From positions 521,054-585,053 of the forward strand of contig CAJNOI010000030.1 in the NCBI GenBank assembly GCA_905250115.1: DNA of 64,000 nt, written 5' to 3'. Each line of letters starts with the position of its first letter. Position 1 is the first letter of the stretch. Below the pieces are notes generated by a model. The model was not told where the DNA came from. It ran no database searches and saw nothing but the letters and a program-made list of their open reading frames with translations. The DNA comes from Adineta steineri. Lineage: Eukaryota > Rotifera > Eurotatoria > Adinetida > Adinetidae. The position numbers and the translations under genes were made by a program. Positions 41,366-53,172 of this stretch are shown here, one piece after another.

Positions 41366-41740
41366 AAACATTCCTTCCATTATTAGCGAATCAATTCAAT
41401 GAAGCACGTAGTCAAATAACGCCTAACATTCTTTATGAGAACAAACTGATCTTTTAGGAGAATACTATTCTAGATATATGCATGATACTCTTCACTAGGA
41501 TTAAAAATAACTAACAACTCATGTTTATCATATATCGGAAATTCATATGTTATGATGATCTATATAAATATATCGTATTGGAAAATATTTATCTTTGATT
41601 CTGATGAAACATTTTCATTAAATACTAACAAATTCGTTTGTTTTATTTCTGTAATTTTTTTTACTTTATAAATAATTCAATACAATTTTTTTAATTGTAG
41701 ATAAAATGAAACTGAATAAATAATCTCTTTTTTTATCAAG

Positions 41741-42662
41741 ATGAGTGTTGATGATTATAATAATAATAACAGTAACAATGAACAAATTCAATCTCTTACA
41801 CGTGATCTTGAATTAATGCGTGAACGTTATTTAAAATTAGTTGATGTTCATGGAAAATTACAACAGGAAACGAGTGTATTAGAAGAACGAATTCTTTCAA
41901 TTGTTGAAACATATTCAAATGAAAGAAATCAATTAGAACAAGATTTAATTGATGCTAAACATAAAATTTTACATTTACAAGATACAGTTGATGATTTAGA
42001 AATTGAAAAACAACGATATAAAAATGATTGTAATCTAGCTGTTAGACTTTTACATCGACATCCAAATGAATTTATGCCACCACCACCATCAACAACAACA
42101 TTAGAACAAATTCAAGAACAATCGAAAACTAAAAATGAATCCGTAAAAAATAATTTTTAGTGTTTATACTTATTAGAAATCTATATTTCAGGTAGCTACA
42201 AATCAATCTCAACATAGTTTAATAATACCTACTTTTCCGCCAATGTTTGTTCAATCAATTCCATCGTTCAATACAAATACTTCTTCTTCATCTCCAGCAG
42301 TTAGCCAACCTCCTGCATCAACTACTAGTGATACTCTTCGTTTTGCTGAATCATTATTTAAAACGAACAATGTACATCGTTATCCTTCTACACATTTTAT
42401 TTGTTCAAATTGTCATCAAACAATTAAATGTCATGATGTTAGTGTTCAAACATCTCTTGATGATCGTAGTGCCACAACTCGAACACGCCTTATATCTCTT
42501 ACAGCATCCGATGACAGTCTCGATACTGATTTAGCATGGAATTCACTTGAACCACATCACGCACATATGACAGTACAAGAATATCAAACGGGACATGCAA
42601 GAAGATCATCTCAAGATGCAGGATTACCTTCCAATTCTATTCCTCAGATGCATCATGTTTAA
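41741..42662 (+). CDS. TJAP1 (Pilt)-like coiled-coil protein
   Basis: Two exons (41741-42142, 42192-42662) encode 290 residues. Residues 10-110 form a coiled coil (LTRDLELMRERYLKLVDVHG onward). The segment RYKNDCNLAVRLLHRHPNEF closely resembles the KRDCNLAVQLL stretch of tight-junction-associated protein 1, and the region after it is disordered and Pro/Ser/Thr-rich. A CxxC pair (FICSNCHQTIKCHD) lies in the second exon. Vertebrate TJAP1 sits at Golgi and tight junctions with Discs-large; a trafficking or junction role here is inferred from that similarity. Upstream, an acceptor-like AATTGTAG ends at 41700, followed by a five-codon upstream ORF (ATG at 41706) before the main start. Another coiled-coil family cannot be fully excluded. 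Confidence 0.6.
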
Positions 42663-44743
42663 AAAATAAAGCTTTTTTATTGTTAAAAACGATCTGCTTA
42701 ATTAAATATATATAATTTTAAGCTTTTGATAATAGGGAAAAAAAGATATGTATGTTAATACGAATCAAATTGATAACTGACTTAAATATAATCTATTATA
42801 TATGAAATATCGAAAGTTAGTAGAGGAAATCACATCAAAATGTGTCGACTTCTTGACTTCTAGAAAGTCCGACAAAAAAAATAGTTGAATACAAGTTTAA
42901 CAATAGTCTTAATGTCATCAACCAATCTATTATCTCATGTTACGAATTATGACATAATTATCCCATTATCATTAATTTGCATTTCAGTAGCTTTTATTAT
43001 AGTCTATATAGCGTTGACATTAGTTATATATTTATGAACCAATAACATATAATTACATATTTATTCATATATAATGGATCGATTGCGTCAATCTTCTATT
43101 GTTAAGTTCAACCAATTAATTCTATTTTTATTTTTTTAAAAAAGCAAATATTATTTTCATGACAATATCGAAAGTTTTCGGTTATATAACCGCTGCAATT
43201 ATTATATGTTCAAGCTATACGATTAACAATCTATGGCAAAAAATAAAATTAAAATCAAGAAATTCGTTTATACATCATATACTATACTTTTAACCCCTCC
43301 CCCCCTCCCCCACAATAAAATGCCCTCTAGAGGGGTAGAGAGATTTTTCCCCGAAAGAAGTTCAAGTTCCGAAACCATAGCAGAAGGCTCCAGCCTTTTT
43401 ATTACGGGGAGAGGTTTATAATATTTCAGAATACTTAGTAGATCAATACTGGATCATATAACATGTATAGTTTTATTCATACATTTATACTAGTATAAAT
43501 AATGCTCATGATTAGATTACATTGCATTCATGTGCATATACTTATTTGGATTCATCGTGAATGGGTCGGTATTTATTGGTCATCTCTAATTGATTTTTAA
43601 TGGTTAACATATTGAATATCTTAATATGGAATTAATAATGTCAATAAATTTTATTTGATGTAAAATATTGAAATAAAGTATATTGATAAGTCTTCTTATG
43701 AACTATTTTTTTATGCAGTTATATCCGTGAATAAACAGTGTTAGAGTTTGTTCATATTACACACATCAAAAAAATAACTTGTTGATGTATATGTAACATT
43801 TAGAAAAAGTCTTTCTTAAAACTTGCAAAGAAATAGTTAAATTATGTGATTTGTATTTGTATTCATGTTCGCGACCGTTTATAGAACAGTATAAATATCT
43901 CGTAACTATATACATTGATTCGAGTACGATCTGATTGAAGGTAAAAACGTAGTAAAATATATATCACTATCCTCTAGCCTATTTTATTATGCATGTCTTT
44001 CGTAATTTTAAAGCCTTTTCAAGTACAAGTTAATCACTGCTTGAAGACACTCTAGCATAGTGCATCCTCTACATGTGTAAATATATATTTATTCTCTTTC
44101 TTCCACACATTATATTTTCTTCCTATTTTGCACATATTCAAGCGCTGCTTTATTGTCATCAAGCAGAATCTCTATTATTGATAGAGCCTACAAACGTCTA
44201 ATTATAGATGATTATCAATGTCATTATCTAACTACTTCATTCATGATGATTTATCAATATGAATTAAAAATAGATGCATTCAATAAATAAATTTCTAGTG
44301 GTACATATGTAACTATTAGACATAGAAGTCTTAATATTTCAATGTAAATATCTTAGAGATCAATATTTGAGAAAGTGTTTATTTGAGTTTTCGATGGACA
44401 TATTTTTCAAACGTTTTTTTTTCATATTATAATCATTTACTTTTTATTTTTTGAAGTTCTCTCTCCCTCTCAGAAAATATCAATTTATATTAACATATCC
44501 AAATACCATTTGATAAAGAAGAAGACAAGAGAAAAAAAAGAAGAAAGAAAATTAGAGAAATTATACACATAACCGCATCTGTTTAACGAGAGAAAGAATA
44601 GAACCAACAACAGATAAAGAAGAGAAAAGAAAATATGACGACAATGATAATGAAGACAAAGAAATCGCTTTTTTTTAGATTTTTTTTCTAGATTTTTTGA
44701 CTGATTAATAGAATACATTGACTGATATTTTTTTTCTTTTGTT
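42663..44743. other. Intergenic region between convergent genes
   Basis: About 2.1 kb between the converging TJAP1-like and Rab10-like genes. Apart from the GC-rich inverted-repeat patch at 43291-43417 nothing gene-like was found; the remainder is AT-rich with scattered homopolymers. Confidence 0.5.
43291..43417. mobile_element. Short inverted-repeat insertion with C-rich end
   Basis: The left end TTAACCCCTCCCC and the right end GGGGAGAGGTTTA are inverse complements over about 11 bases with one mismatch. The interior has a perfect palindrome CCCTCTAGAGGG (43323-43334) and is much richer in G and C than the flanks. No coding frame or clear target duplication. Likely a small non-autonomous DNA element. 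Confidence 0.35.
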
Positions 44744-46406
44744 TTACATGCAATTAATACAATTTGATTGTTTAATGCCTTGTGATGGACCAGGAGTTAT
44801 TCCCGATGGTCCTTCGACTGAATTTACTGGAGTTTTTTTAAGTATGAGTCTTGCCATTTCAAAAAACGCTTTTTCAATATTAATATTATTTTTCGCTGAT
44901 GTTTCGAGAAATTGTATTCCATGTTCTCGTGCAAGTGCATCACCACGTGTTCGTGTAATACAACGTTTATCGTCCATATCGCATTTATTACCAATGAGCA
45001 TTTTAACAACATCATCGGATGCATGATCATCGATATTACGTAGCCATTTATTTATATTTTCAAATGATCGTGCTTGTGTAACATCATAAACAAGCATTAT
45101 ACCAGTTGCTCCTCGATAGTAAGATGCTAAAATTATATATTCAATAATTTATAATTTCATTCAATAAAAAATCTTACTAGTTATTGTATGGAATCGTTCT
45201 TGTCCTGCTGTATCCCTATAGAATAGAAATAAATACTTATATTAAGACATTTGTTTTAGTTCGAATTAAAACGCTGTGTCAAGTCACGGCAATTTGTTGT
45301 AATACTGTAAAAACTTATTAATAAATATTCAGACGTACGTTTAAGTATCTTCAGAATAGAGAAAAGTGTTCCGATCAAATAGGAATTATTTTTAATATCA
45401 ATGGAAAATTTACACATTGGTTCAATAGCTTCAATGTTTAACTATTATATTTCATAGAACTTTACTATCAACTATTTGAACAATATCGGAAACCATATTG
45501 ATTTGATTATTGTATTTATCAAATTCTTTGCAAACAAAGATTCGCAATCAATCATAGAACATATAGACTAAGAAAGCAAATATATATATATGGTTAAATA
45601 ATCGCTTGACATTGAAGTTAACGATATAGCATACAAAATCTTTGACAAAGACTGGAAAAATAATCACTTGAATCGAAAAAGAAATATTTCAACATCGTAT
45701 TCAAAGCCATAAAATCACTTGCTGTTAAACTTTGATTTTATGAATAATAAAACATCAATAATCTCTTGACAAGACCTCCTACTTCTCAATATCAAGATAT
45801 TTCTTTGAATTACCCGACAGTTTCATTGTCGCGAGACAAAATTTTATGATGAATATTTTTTAAGATGTGTTCTTCAATAAAAAAAATCTCAGTTTTAACT
45901 ATTGCATTTCTTTTTTTTTTCGACTCATGTATAGAATAAATTCTATAGATAGACTTGATTATATAACGAATCATATGAATAACACGCAATATTATTCATA
46001 CATATAGACGACAGGTAAAGATGATTATCGTTCTAAGTACATATTAAATATTTTCTCTCTTTTCTTAAAAGGAAATTGATGAAATTATAGAAAAATGACT
46101 TATCTATTATGTTGATTTACATCTGTCACATGAAGACATTTTCTATAGTCATGATTAACTTACCATATTTGTAATTTAATTTTACGTCCATCAAGCTCGA
46201 TTGTTTTTATTTTAAAATCTATGCCAATTGTGGAAATAAATGATGCATTAAATGAATCATCAGAGAATCGAAATAAAATGCACGTCTTTAGTGGAAAGAA
46301 ACAATAAGTTTAACTATTTTTGTACTTTTAATTGACTTACTTTGCCAACGCCGCTGTCGCCGATCAGTAATAATTTAAATAGAAGATCATAATTTTTTTT
46401 GGCCAT
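44744..46406 (-). CDS. Rab10-like small GTPase
   Basis: Four coding exons (46341-46406, 46164-46285, 45178-45215, 44744-45126) give 202 residues from [10 protein letters not shown]. The G motifs are complete: GDSGVGKT (P-loop, split by an intron after GVGK), [12 protein letters not shown] (switch I), WDTAGQERF (switch II), GNKCDMDD and ETSAKN. Segments [26 protein letters not shown] and [19 protein letters not shown] match Rab10 best within the Rab8/10/13 group, which drives exocytic and recycling traffic. The C-terminus ends SNCINCM, with cysteines at -2 and -5, not a standard CC or CXC prenylation end, so the last splice may differ from this model. An in-frame extension of 62 codons continues upstream through an extra exon to an ATG at 46780; see finding. 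Confidence 0.9.
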
Positions 46407-46780
46407 TCTCAGGCCTAAGTTCTACAAATAGAAAATTAATTATATTTTTTATTTCATGTCTATCATCATCAATGATAGTTAAGATAATCTATTTGTAGAT
46501 ACACATATAATATATATATATGTATGGATCAAAAAAGAACTATCTATAGAAAGGTCATTATATCCTTAATATCATTTATACATCAATCAACAATAAGAAT
46601 GAAAACTACCTTCTGACTTATGTCAACAATGGATGAGGTATCACGCTTGAGGGATTGATGTCGACGAGATGAGGATGATGTACGTTCATGTAACCAATGT
46701 TGAGCATATTCACTCGTACGTTTTAATGAAAAACAACGGCGATGATGATAATGATGATGACCAGACATGACTGACGACAT
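46407..46780 (-). other. Possible alternative first exon extending the Rab protein
   Basis: An open frame from the ATG at 46780 (MSSVMSGHHHYHHRR) to 46610 meets a donor GTAGTT and an acceptor at 46422-46423. Splicing joins it in frame through NLGLR to the Rab start MAKK, adding 62 residues for a 264-residue protein. The segment is His/Arg/Ser-rich and unlike any Rab feature. It may be a true N-terminal extension or 5' UTR that is open by chance, because the acceptor at 46422 could equally receive a spliced leader. Confidence 0.4.
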
Positions 46781-47545
46781 TCATTCACTTGTATAACAAC
46801 TGACTATCTACCATAGCTGACACACATCAGGTGTTGAAGAAGGAGAGAAACGGAAGGAAATCGAATATTACTCTCGATCCTATGGCAGTAAAGGCAACAG
46901 AATAAGCATGATCAACATTTCTCTTTTTTTTTTCTTCTCTTTTCTTCCATTTATTTCATCTGTGTATATACGCCTATCACTGTTCATCTATATGGTAAAC
47001 GGCAAAAAACCGCAAAAAAAAGAACGAGAGAGAGACAGAGAAGAAAGAAGGAGACGCGGAACGACAGCTATCGTAAATGTATTTACACTGTACTTCAAGG
47101 CAATCTAATAAACGTTTCGGTTAGATATAAAACTAAATCAAAGACCAATTTCCCACGCTATGCGTTCATTCTAATTACGAGAGAAAAAGATGAAATAAAT
47201 TTTTTTGCTATAATCTATTCTTTTGTTGTGTATAGGTGGAATTCACACAGAGAAAATAAAATATAATATGAGGACAAGAATAAATCAAAACTAGGACAAA
47301 AAAACAAACAAATAGTAAGTTGCGTATATGGATAGGAAAGTCGAATATAATTTTTTTTCTTCTTCTTGAATATAGAATATTCCTATATATATTAGGACAA
47401 AAACAAAGCTATAAGAGAAAAACAGGATCGAATAAAGCCAATGTTAAATTGAAAAAGACAAGAAAAACCAACAAAAGAATAATGGTAAATGGTGCTCGAA
47501 AATTTCTGTTTTTCTGCTTAAGATCGATCAGATCTTGTTCTTTTT
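46781..47545. other. Intergenic region, purine-rich tract
   Basis: About 0.8 kb upstream of the Rab10-like gene and downstream of DLST. A purine-rich tract (AACGAGAGAGAGACAGAG) lies near 47020-47060. No gene is supported; the open frames here are low-complexity. Confidence 0.45.
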
Positions 47546-49353
47546 TTATAATTCGAGAAAGATTGAACGTGAATCCTCGACATATTGTTTAATTTTTCGG
47601 AGGAATAGGACAGCATCTCGACCGTCCAATATACGATGATCGTATGTAAGTGCTACAAACATCATTGGACGAATCTCAACCTAAATAAATTAAAAAAATG
47701 TTAAACAAAAAAATTAAATTAACAACATACTTTGCCATTAATAGCTACTGGTCGATCAAATATTCCATGCATACCAAGAATAGCTGATTGCGGTGGATTA
47801 ATAATTGGTGTGCCAAATAATGAGCCAAATACTCCTCCATTGCTTATTGTAAATGTACCACCATCCATATCTTCAATTGCAAGTGAACCTTTTTTTGCTT
47901 TTTCACCATATTCACCAATTGTTCGTTCAATTTCAGCATAATTCATTCTTTCAACATTGCGAATAACTGGTACAACTAAACCTTTTGGTGCAGCAACAGC
48001 TACACTAATATCAACATAATCTCGATAGACAATTTCATTTCCATCAATAACTGCATTGACAATAGGATTGTCAACAAGTGCGCATGCGGATGCTTTAACA
48101 AAAGCAGACATAAATCCTAATTTCATATTATGACGTTTAAGAAATTGATCAGCATATTTTTTACGAAATTCAACAATATTACTAAATATAATACATTATT
48201 TATAAATATATATATATATGTATTATTAATTAGATTTACCTCATATCAATTTCATTAAATGTTGTTAACATTGCACATGTATTTTGTGCTTCTTTAAGAC
48301 GTTCAGCAATTCTTAATCGCATTCGTGTCATTTTAACTCTTGTTTCTGATCGTGTACCACTTATTTTATTTGGATCACCTCCACCGCTACTTGGTGCTTG
48401 CTGTTGTTGTTGTTTAGCAGGTGTAACCGAAATTTGAGATGTTGAAGTTTCACGTTGTGGACCTTTGGGTGTTGAAGGTACAGAAGGTGTTTTAGTTGGA
48501 GCTGCACCACTAGTATCAGATGATTTTTTTGATGATTCTTCTTTAGCTTTTTCGGCATCAGCTTTTTCTGATGCAGCTCTTTCTATTTTTATTTAAAAAA
48601 TAAAATGAACATCGAAGAAGAAATTCATTGTAAGACTAAACTAACCTTTTTTAGCTGATTGAGGATGAACGCCACCACCAGCTGTATTAACTTTTGCTAC
48701 TACTGCACCGGATGTTACATTGTCACCATCAGCAACAAGTAATTCTTCAATAACACCTCCTTGTGGTGAATTAACACTTAGATTTGTCTTATCTGTTTCA
48801 ATTTCAGCTATTGTTTCATCAGCAGAAATTTTGTCGCCGACTTTTTTTAAAAAACGTATTGTACCATCTTTAACCGATTCAGGAAATGATGGTGTTGACA
48901 CAGTTACTGAATCGACTGATGAAAAAAGAAATTATATAACAGAAGAAATAATCATAGAATAAATACATACAAAGAATAGGACTTGTATGAAGACGTCGAG
49001 TCAATGCATAGACGCCGCCATTTGATGAATCAATGAGTGTTTGATCAGAAAGTCTCTATAAAGAATGAATTATTTATTCCGGTATTACAATGAATAGAAG
49101 AAAAAAAGAAAAGGAAGTTGTTTCAACAGTATTCGCATTAATATCTTACTCGGTTTGTAAATTTATTATTTTCTGTTGATACAAATCGAGTTGATGCTGA
49201 AGATAAAGTAGACGATGAATATTGTTGTTGATATAAACTCGATCGATGTGGATATGCTGTACATTTCGTACCAGCTACAACAGCTGCTGCAGCTGTTGAA
49301 TTCGAGCGTAGAGCTCGTAATGATGCGCTACGCAATGAAACTATATGAGACAT
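47546..49353 (-). CDS. DLST: 2-oxoglutarate dehydrogenase E2, dihydrolipoyl succinyltransferase
   Basis: Six exons (49150-49353, 48971-49055, 48646-48915, 48240-48582, 47731-48181, 47546-47680) encode 495 residues. The Ser/Ala/Arg-rich start is a good mitochondrial targeting peptide. The lipoyl domain ([20 protein letters not shown]) carries the lipoylated lysine in [12 protein letters not shown] Pro/Gln/Ala-rich linker follows with no peripheral subunit-binding domain visible, as in animal DLST. The catalytic domain has [44 protein letters not shown] and the active-site DHRILDG. The enzyme transfers the succinyl group to CoA in the TCA cycle. The start lies 101 bp after the PTS stop, with an acceptor-like TTTTTAG six bases before the ATG. 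Confidence 0.96.
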
Positions 49354-49365
49354 GCCTATCTAAAA
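49354..49365 (-). promoter_or_regulatory. Acceptor-like site just before DLST start
   Basis: On the minus strand GAATTTTTAG is followed by ATAGGC and the DLST ATG. A 3' splice site six bases from a start codon, 101 bp from the preceding gene, is what a trans-spliced downstream gene looks like. Confidence 0.45.
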
Positions 49366-49454
49366 ATTCCAACACCAAAATTAATACAAAATATTTCTAT
49401 CACTGACATATACGACTAGGTGACATATAATTAAAATATTATTACACTTATTTA

Positions 49455-49901
49455 TCATTCTCCACGATATACAACAATATTTTTTTCTGTTTCATATATT
49501 TTAATTTCATATAATTGAGCACTATTATTATTATTATAATGTTCAATTGTTGAAAATAATTGTTGCCAAATAAATACAATAAGATTTTCAGTTGTACTAA
49601 CAAGTTTTTTACTACGAAAATATTCGACATCTAAATCTAAATTTTTATGATCAACCAAATCAAGTACATGCATTTGAATTAAAGTTTTAAGATCACTTAT
49701 ATTCATAACCATGCCTGTATTAGAATCAATATGACCAACAACAGTTACTTCAAGTACATAATTATGACCATGTCCATTAGGATTATTGCATTTGCTATAT
49801 ATCTGAGTATTATCATTCTCTGATAAATGCACGGAATGAAGACGATGAGATGCGGAAAATGTTTCTCGTCGTGTTAAATAGACTTTTGGTCCACGTGACA
49901 T
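49455..49901 (-). CDS. PTS: 6-pyruvoyl-tetrahydropterin synthase
   Basis: A single-exon gene of 148 residues, the normal size for this zinc enzyme. It converts 7,8-dihydroneopterin triphosphate to 6-pyruvoyl-tetrahydropterin in tetrahydrobiopterin synthesis. FSASHRL supplies the first zinc histidine, NNPNGHGHNY the other two, and the nearby cysteine in KCNNPNG is the catalytic cysteine. TGMVMNISDLK, DHKNLDLDV (catalytic Asp/His region), VSTTENLIVFIW and the C-terminal YETEKNIVVYRGE all match animal PTS. It is transcribed in the same direction as AMDHD2 (183 bp upstream) and DLST (101 bp downstream). An acceptor-like TATTTTAG lies ten bases before the start. Confidence 0.97.
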   Translation of the reverse strand: MSRGPKVYLTRRETFSASHRLHSVHLSENDNTQIYSKCNNPNGHGHNYVLEVTVVGHIDSNTGMVMNISDLKTLIQMHVLDLVDHKNLDLDVEYFRSKKLVSTTENLIVFIWQQLFSTIEHYNNNNSAQLYEIKIYETEKNIVVYRGE

Positions 49902-50084
49902 AATCTATTATCTAAAATACAAATTTATTAATATTATTATTATTATTATTATTCATTGTTACTGTAAAAATAATCAGATAAATGCTTTATTACACAAAAA
50001 ATTCCATTAATTACCCTGAGACTAAAATATAAAATAATACATGAATTATATCACAGAACAAAAACAAAAAAAAAATGCGATAAT

Positions 50085-51895
50085 TTATTGACTTGATTTC
50101 GTTTGAAGATTATCAATTGACCATTGATCAGTTACTGTCCATGCTTGTTCACCAGCAATAAATGTCGATAAAATATTAAGGCTTTTATCAAGAAAAATAA
50201 AATCAGCATCAGCACCAAATGATAATGTACCTTTTTGATTTTCAATATGAAGTACTATAAACAAGAATAGATAAAAATAAATGACTTTATAACAAAATTC
50301 TGTAAACGTGACATTTCCTTTTTTTGAAATATGATACTAAATCGATCTCTTCTCGAAATCTTCAACATTCTTCCATTGGAGTATAAAATGTTTGTTTTCT
50401 TTTTAACCTGAACGAAAGCACCCGCGAGCCTCTTCCATGTAAATATTATTTTTGAGTTTCAATGCATTTCATATGTATTCGAAACGTGTGTAAAAGTGTT
50501 TCACTGCTTTTTTCAATAAAGTTTTGTAACTTATTAATATTAATGTAAATAATTATCAGAGTTAAGAAACCGGATCTTTTTTTTCTAACAGAAACGCGAT
50601 TCTTTCTTCCATTGAACTCTTTCAATAGCTGTATTTTAACCTTTCGATGAGAAGACCTACCTTGAGCTGGATGAAGAGTTGCTGCTTCAATCGATTCCAC
50701 AACAAATTGAGTACTATCTTTTTCATTAATAATTTCTTTATTTGTTTCTCCATCAAGTAATGCTTGTCTCATATATTGAACACATTCTGCTAATGATGCA
50801 ATACTACCACATAATGTTTCTGTACCAGCTATAGTTGCTCGTTTACCATTCACAACTATTTCATGAGCGCCCATATGATAAGTACCATCAGGAAATCCTA
50901 ATGCAGGTACAGCATCAGTAACAAGAACAAGACCGTGAGGATGTACACGATGAGCAAGACGTACGGCAGCTGAATGTGTATGAACTGTATCAACAATTAA
51001 ACCATAATATACAATTGTCGTTGCTGGTAGAGGATGTGTTGTTAAAAGACCTTTTTATTGTATAATGAAAATATATTTAAAACTAAAACCTAAATTTTTC
51101 GTGTTTCATACCAACAAGACCGGGATCACGGTGATGAAATGGTAACATTGCATTGAATAGATGTGTAATAAATCTAGCACCAGCAAGAATAGCACGTTCA
51201 CCACAATCAAGTGTTGCAGTTGAATGACCAAGTGATACAACTAAATCATGTCTTGCAACTAATTCCGGTATAACATTTTCAACCATATTTGGAAGTTCAG
51301 GTGCAAGTGTAATTATTGATACATTTTCAAATGAACCATAACAAGTTTTTAAATCTTCAATACCACATTCACTTTTGCGAAGAAAATCAGTTCGATGTGC
51401 ACCACGTTTGTTTTCGGCAATGAATGGACCTTCAATATGAATACCTTGAAGAAAAAAAATATTTATAAATTGTTTTAAAAATAAATGAATATATTTCTAA
51501 CCAAGAATAGTTGCACCATCTTTTGCTGAACCAGCTCGTCGTTTATATATTGGTAATACTTCTTGATATGTTTCTGGTAATGAACTAACAATAGTCGGAA
51601 CAAAAGCAGTAACACCATGTGATGTTAATAGTTTAGCCACCTTGATAAGCATTTCTTCACTTGCTTCATCAGCACTTGAAAAATCATGACCAAATGCTCC
51701 ATTTATTTGTAAATCAATATATCCTGGAGCAATTAATGCACCTTGACAATCATATTCAATATCAGCTCGAGTTTTTTCACTAAAAAATATTTTTTCTGGA
51801 TTTATTATTTTTCCATTACGAATCCAAAGGTCATCTTGAATCAATGCATGATCACGTACTAATGTACAATTGTAAAAACGATATAATAATGTCAT
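50085..51895 (-). CDS. AMDHD2: N-acetylglucosamine-6-phosphate deacetylase
   Basis: Four exons (51502-51895, 51112-51444, 50661-51050, 50085-50254) sum to 428 residues. The enzyme removes the acetyl group from N-acetylglucosamine 6-phosphate in amino-sugar catabolism. [57 protein letters not shown], the TDAVPALG catalytic aspartate segment and ADADFIFLD close to the C-terminus are the amidohydrolase-family motifs. The intron 50255-50660 is longer than the rest. It is the first gene of a compact three-gene minus-strand run followed by PTS and DLST. No acceptor-like site abuts its own start codon, unlike the two downstream genes. Confidence 0.96.
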
Positions 51896-52413
51896 TTAAA
51901 AAAAAATAAAAATTCGTCAAAATAATATAATGATCTTTGTTTAGAAATACTCAGTTAAGTAAATCATCATATGTTATCGAGAAACGAAGAGGGCTGTAGC
52001 CATTTTTACATTCTTTTGATTGTTTTATCAAACCAATAGAAATTTTATTTACAGATATTATTAAAGATGTCACTAGACATGATGAATAATTAAAACAGAT
52101 GTTTTTTATTTATCTGATGATGTATATTTTAAATTCTACAACACGTGATATTTATTGTAATTAGAAAAATCAAAATTTATTATATTGATTGTTCGCAATT
52201 TAATGAAAATGTGAAATATGAATATTTTTTAAATGATAAAAAATTCAAAATCATGCGAAAATATAACTAATAGAAATGAATAAAGTCAAATTTTATGATT
52301 TTTCTGTATACATAAAAATTCTACAAAAATATATTTTTATTTATAATCTCAGAAATTAATAATTCAAATATAAAGTGATCGATAATATTAAAAAATATTT
52401 CTTCAATATAACG
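51896..52413. other. Intergenic region, no gene seen
   Basis: About 0.5 kb upstream of AMDHD2, AT-rich, presumably including its promoter. No further feature is evident before the long inverted repeat. Confidence 0.4.
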
Positions 52414-52962
52414 AGTCCGTCATAAATAACTGCGCTCTAAGTATTTTTAAGATTTCTTCTCTATTATTCCCGTGATTAAAGCACTTTTTTTTATCAAAAA
52501 ATAGCGCTTGAAATTCTCTATAAAACCATAGATGACTAGATTGTAAAAATAATGGGCTGGACATAACGAATGGCAGTACTTTTTATTGTAATGTCTTTCT
52601 TAATTCGCTCTATTAAAAAACAAAATAGTTAAACATTTTATTTTCATGATGGGCAAAGTATCGTGTGATCAAATTACGACCGTGTGCAAATAATATTTTT
52701 CATATTGCATCTTTTGGTATATTTCGTTTTTTAGCAGAGCGGATCAATGAAAATATTACAAAGCAAGTACCGTCATTCGTTATGTCTAGCCCATTATTTT
52801 TTTAGAGCCATTTGTATGTCTTTATGTTTCATCTTTTTTTCCAAATATGATTTTGTAGAGAATTGCAAGCGCTATATTTTGATGAAAAGAAGTGTTTCAA
52901 TCACAGGAATAATAGAAGAGAAATCTTGAAAATACTAAGAGCGTAATTATTTATGGCACATC
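52414..52962. mobile_element. Long-armed inverted-repeat (hairpin) element, about 550 bp
   Basis: The left arm (about 52414-52628) and the right arm (about 52722-52962) are inverse complements along roughly 200 bases. Matching blocks include CATAAATAACTGCGCTC with GAGCGTAATTATTTATG, and ATAATGGGCTGGACATAACG with CGTTATGTCTAGCCCATTAT. The arms differ by scattered substitutions and a few indels, so they are aged. The loop is about 90 bp with no coding frame. Long-TIR MITE or foldback element is the likeliest class. Target duplication could not be fixed. Confidence 0.7.
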
Positions 52963-53172
52963 CATTCGATGAACTAGAAAACTACAGTTACAGATTCATA
53001 ACTAATATGACCGATGCTAAAGACAATAAAAAAAATAATTTTATGTTAGCTCTTTGTTGTAAACGAAGATTACAATTCAAAAAATGTAAATTTCTGTTTT
53101 GTCTAATATGAATGTAATCGATGCAATTTACTTCCAATTATTCAATAGATTTTCTATTCATAGAAATATATT

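Noticed and set aside
52747-52929. 60-codon plus-strand open frame
   Set aside because: It lies wholly in the right arm of the long inverted-repeat element and has no protein-like features.
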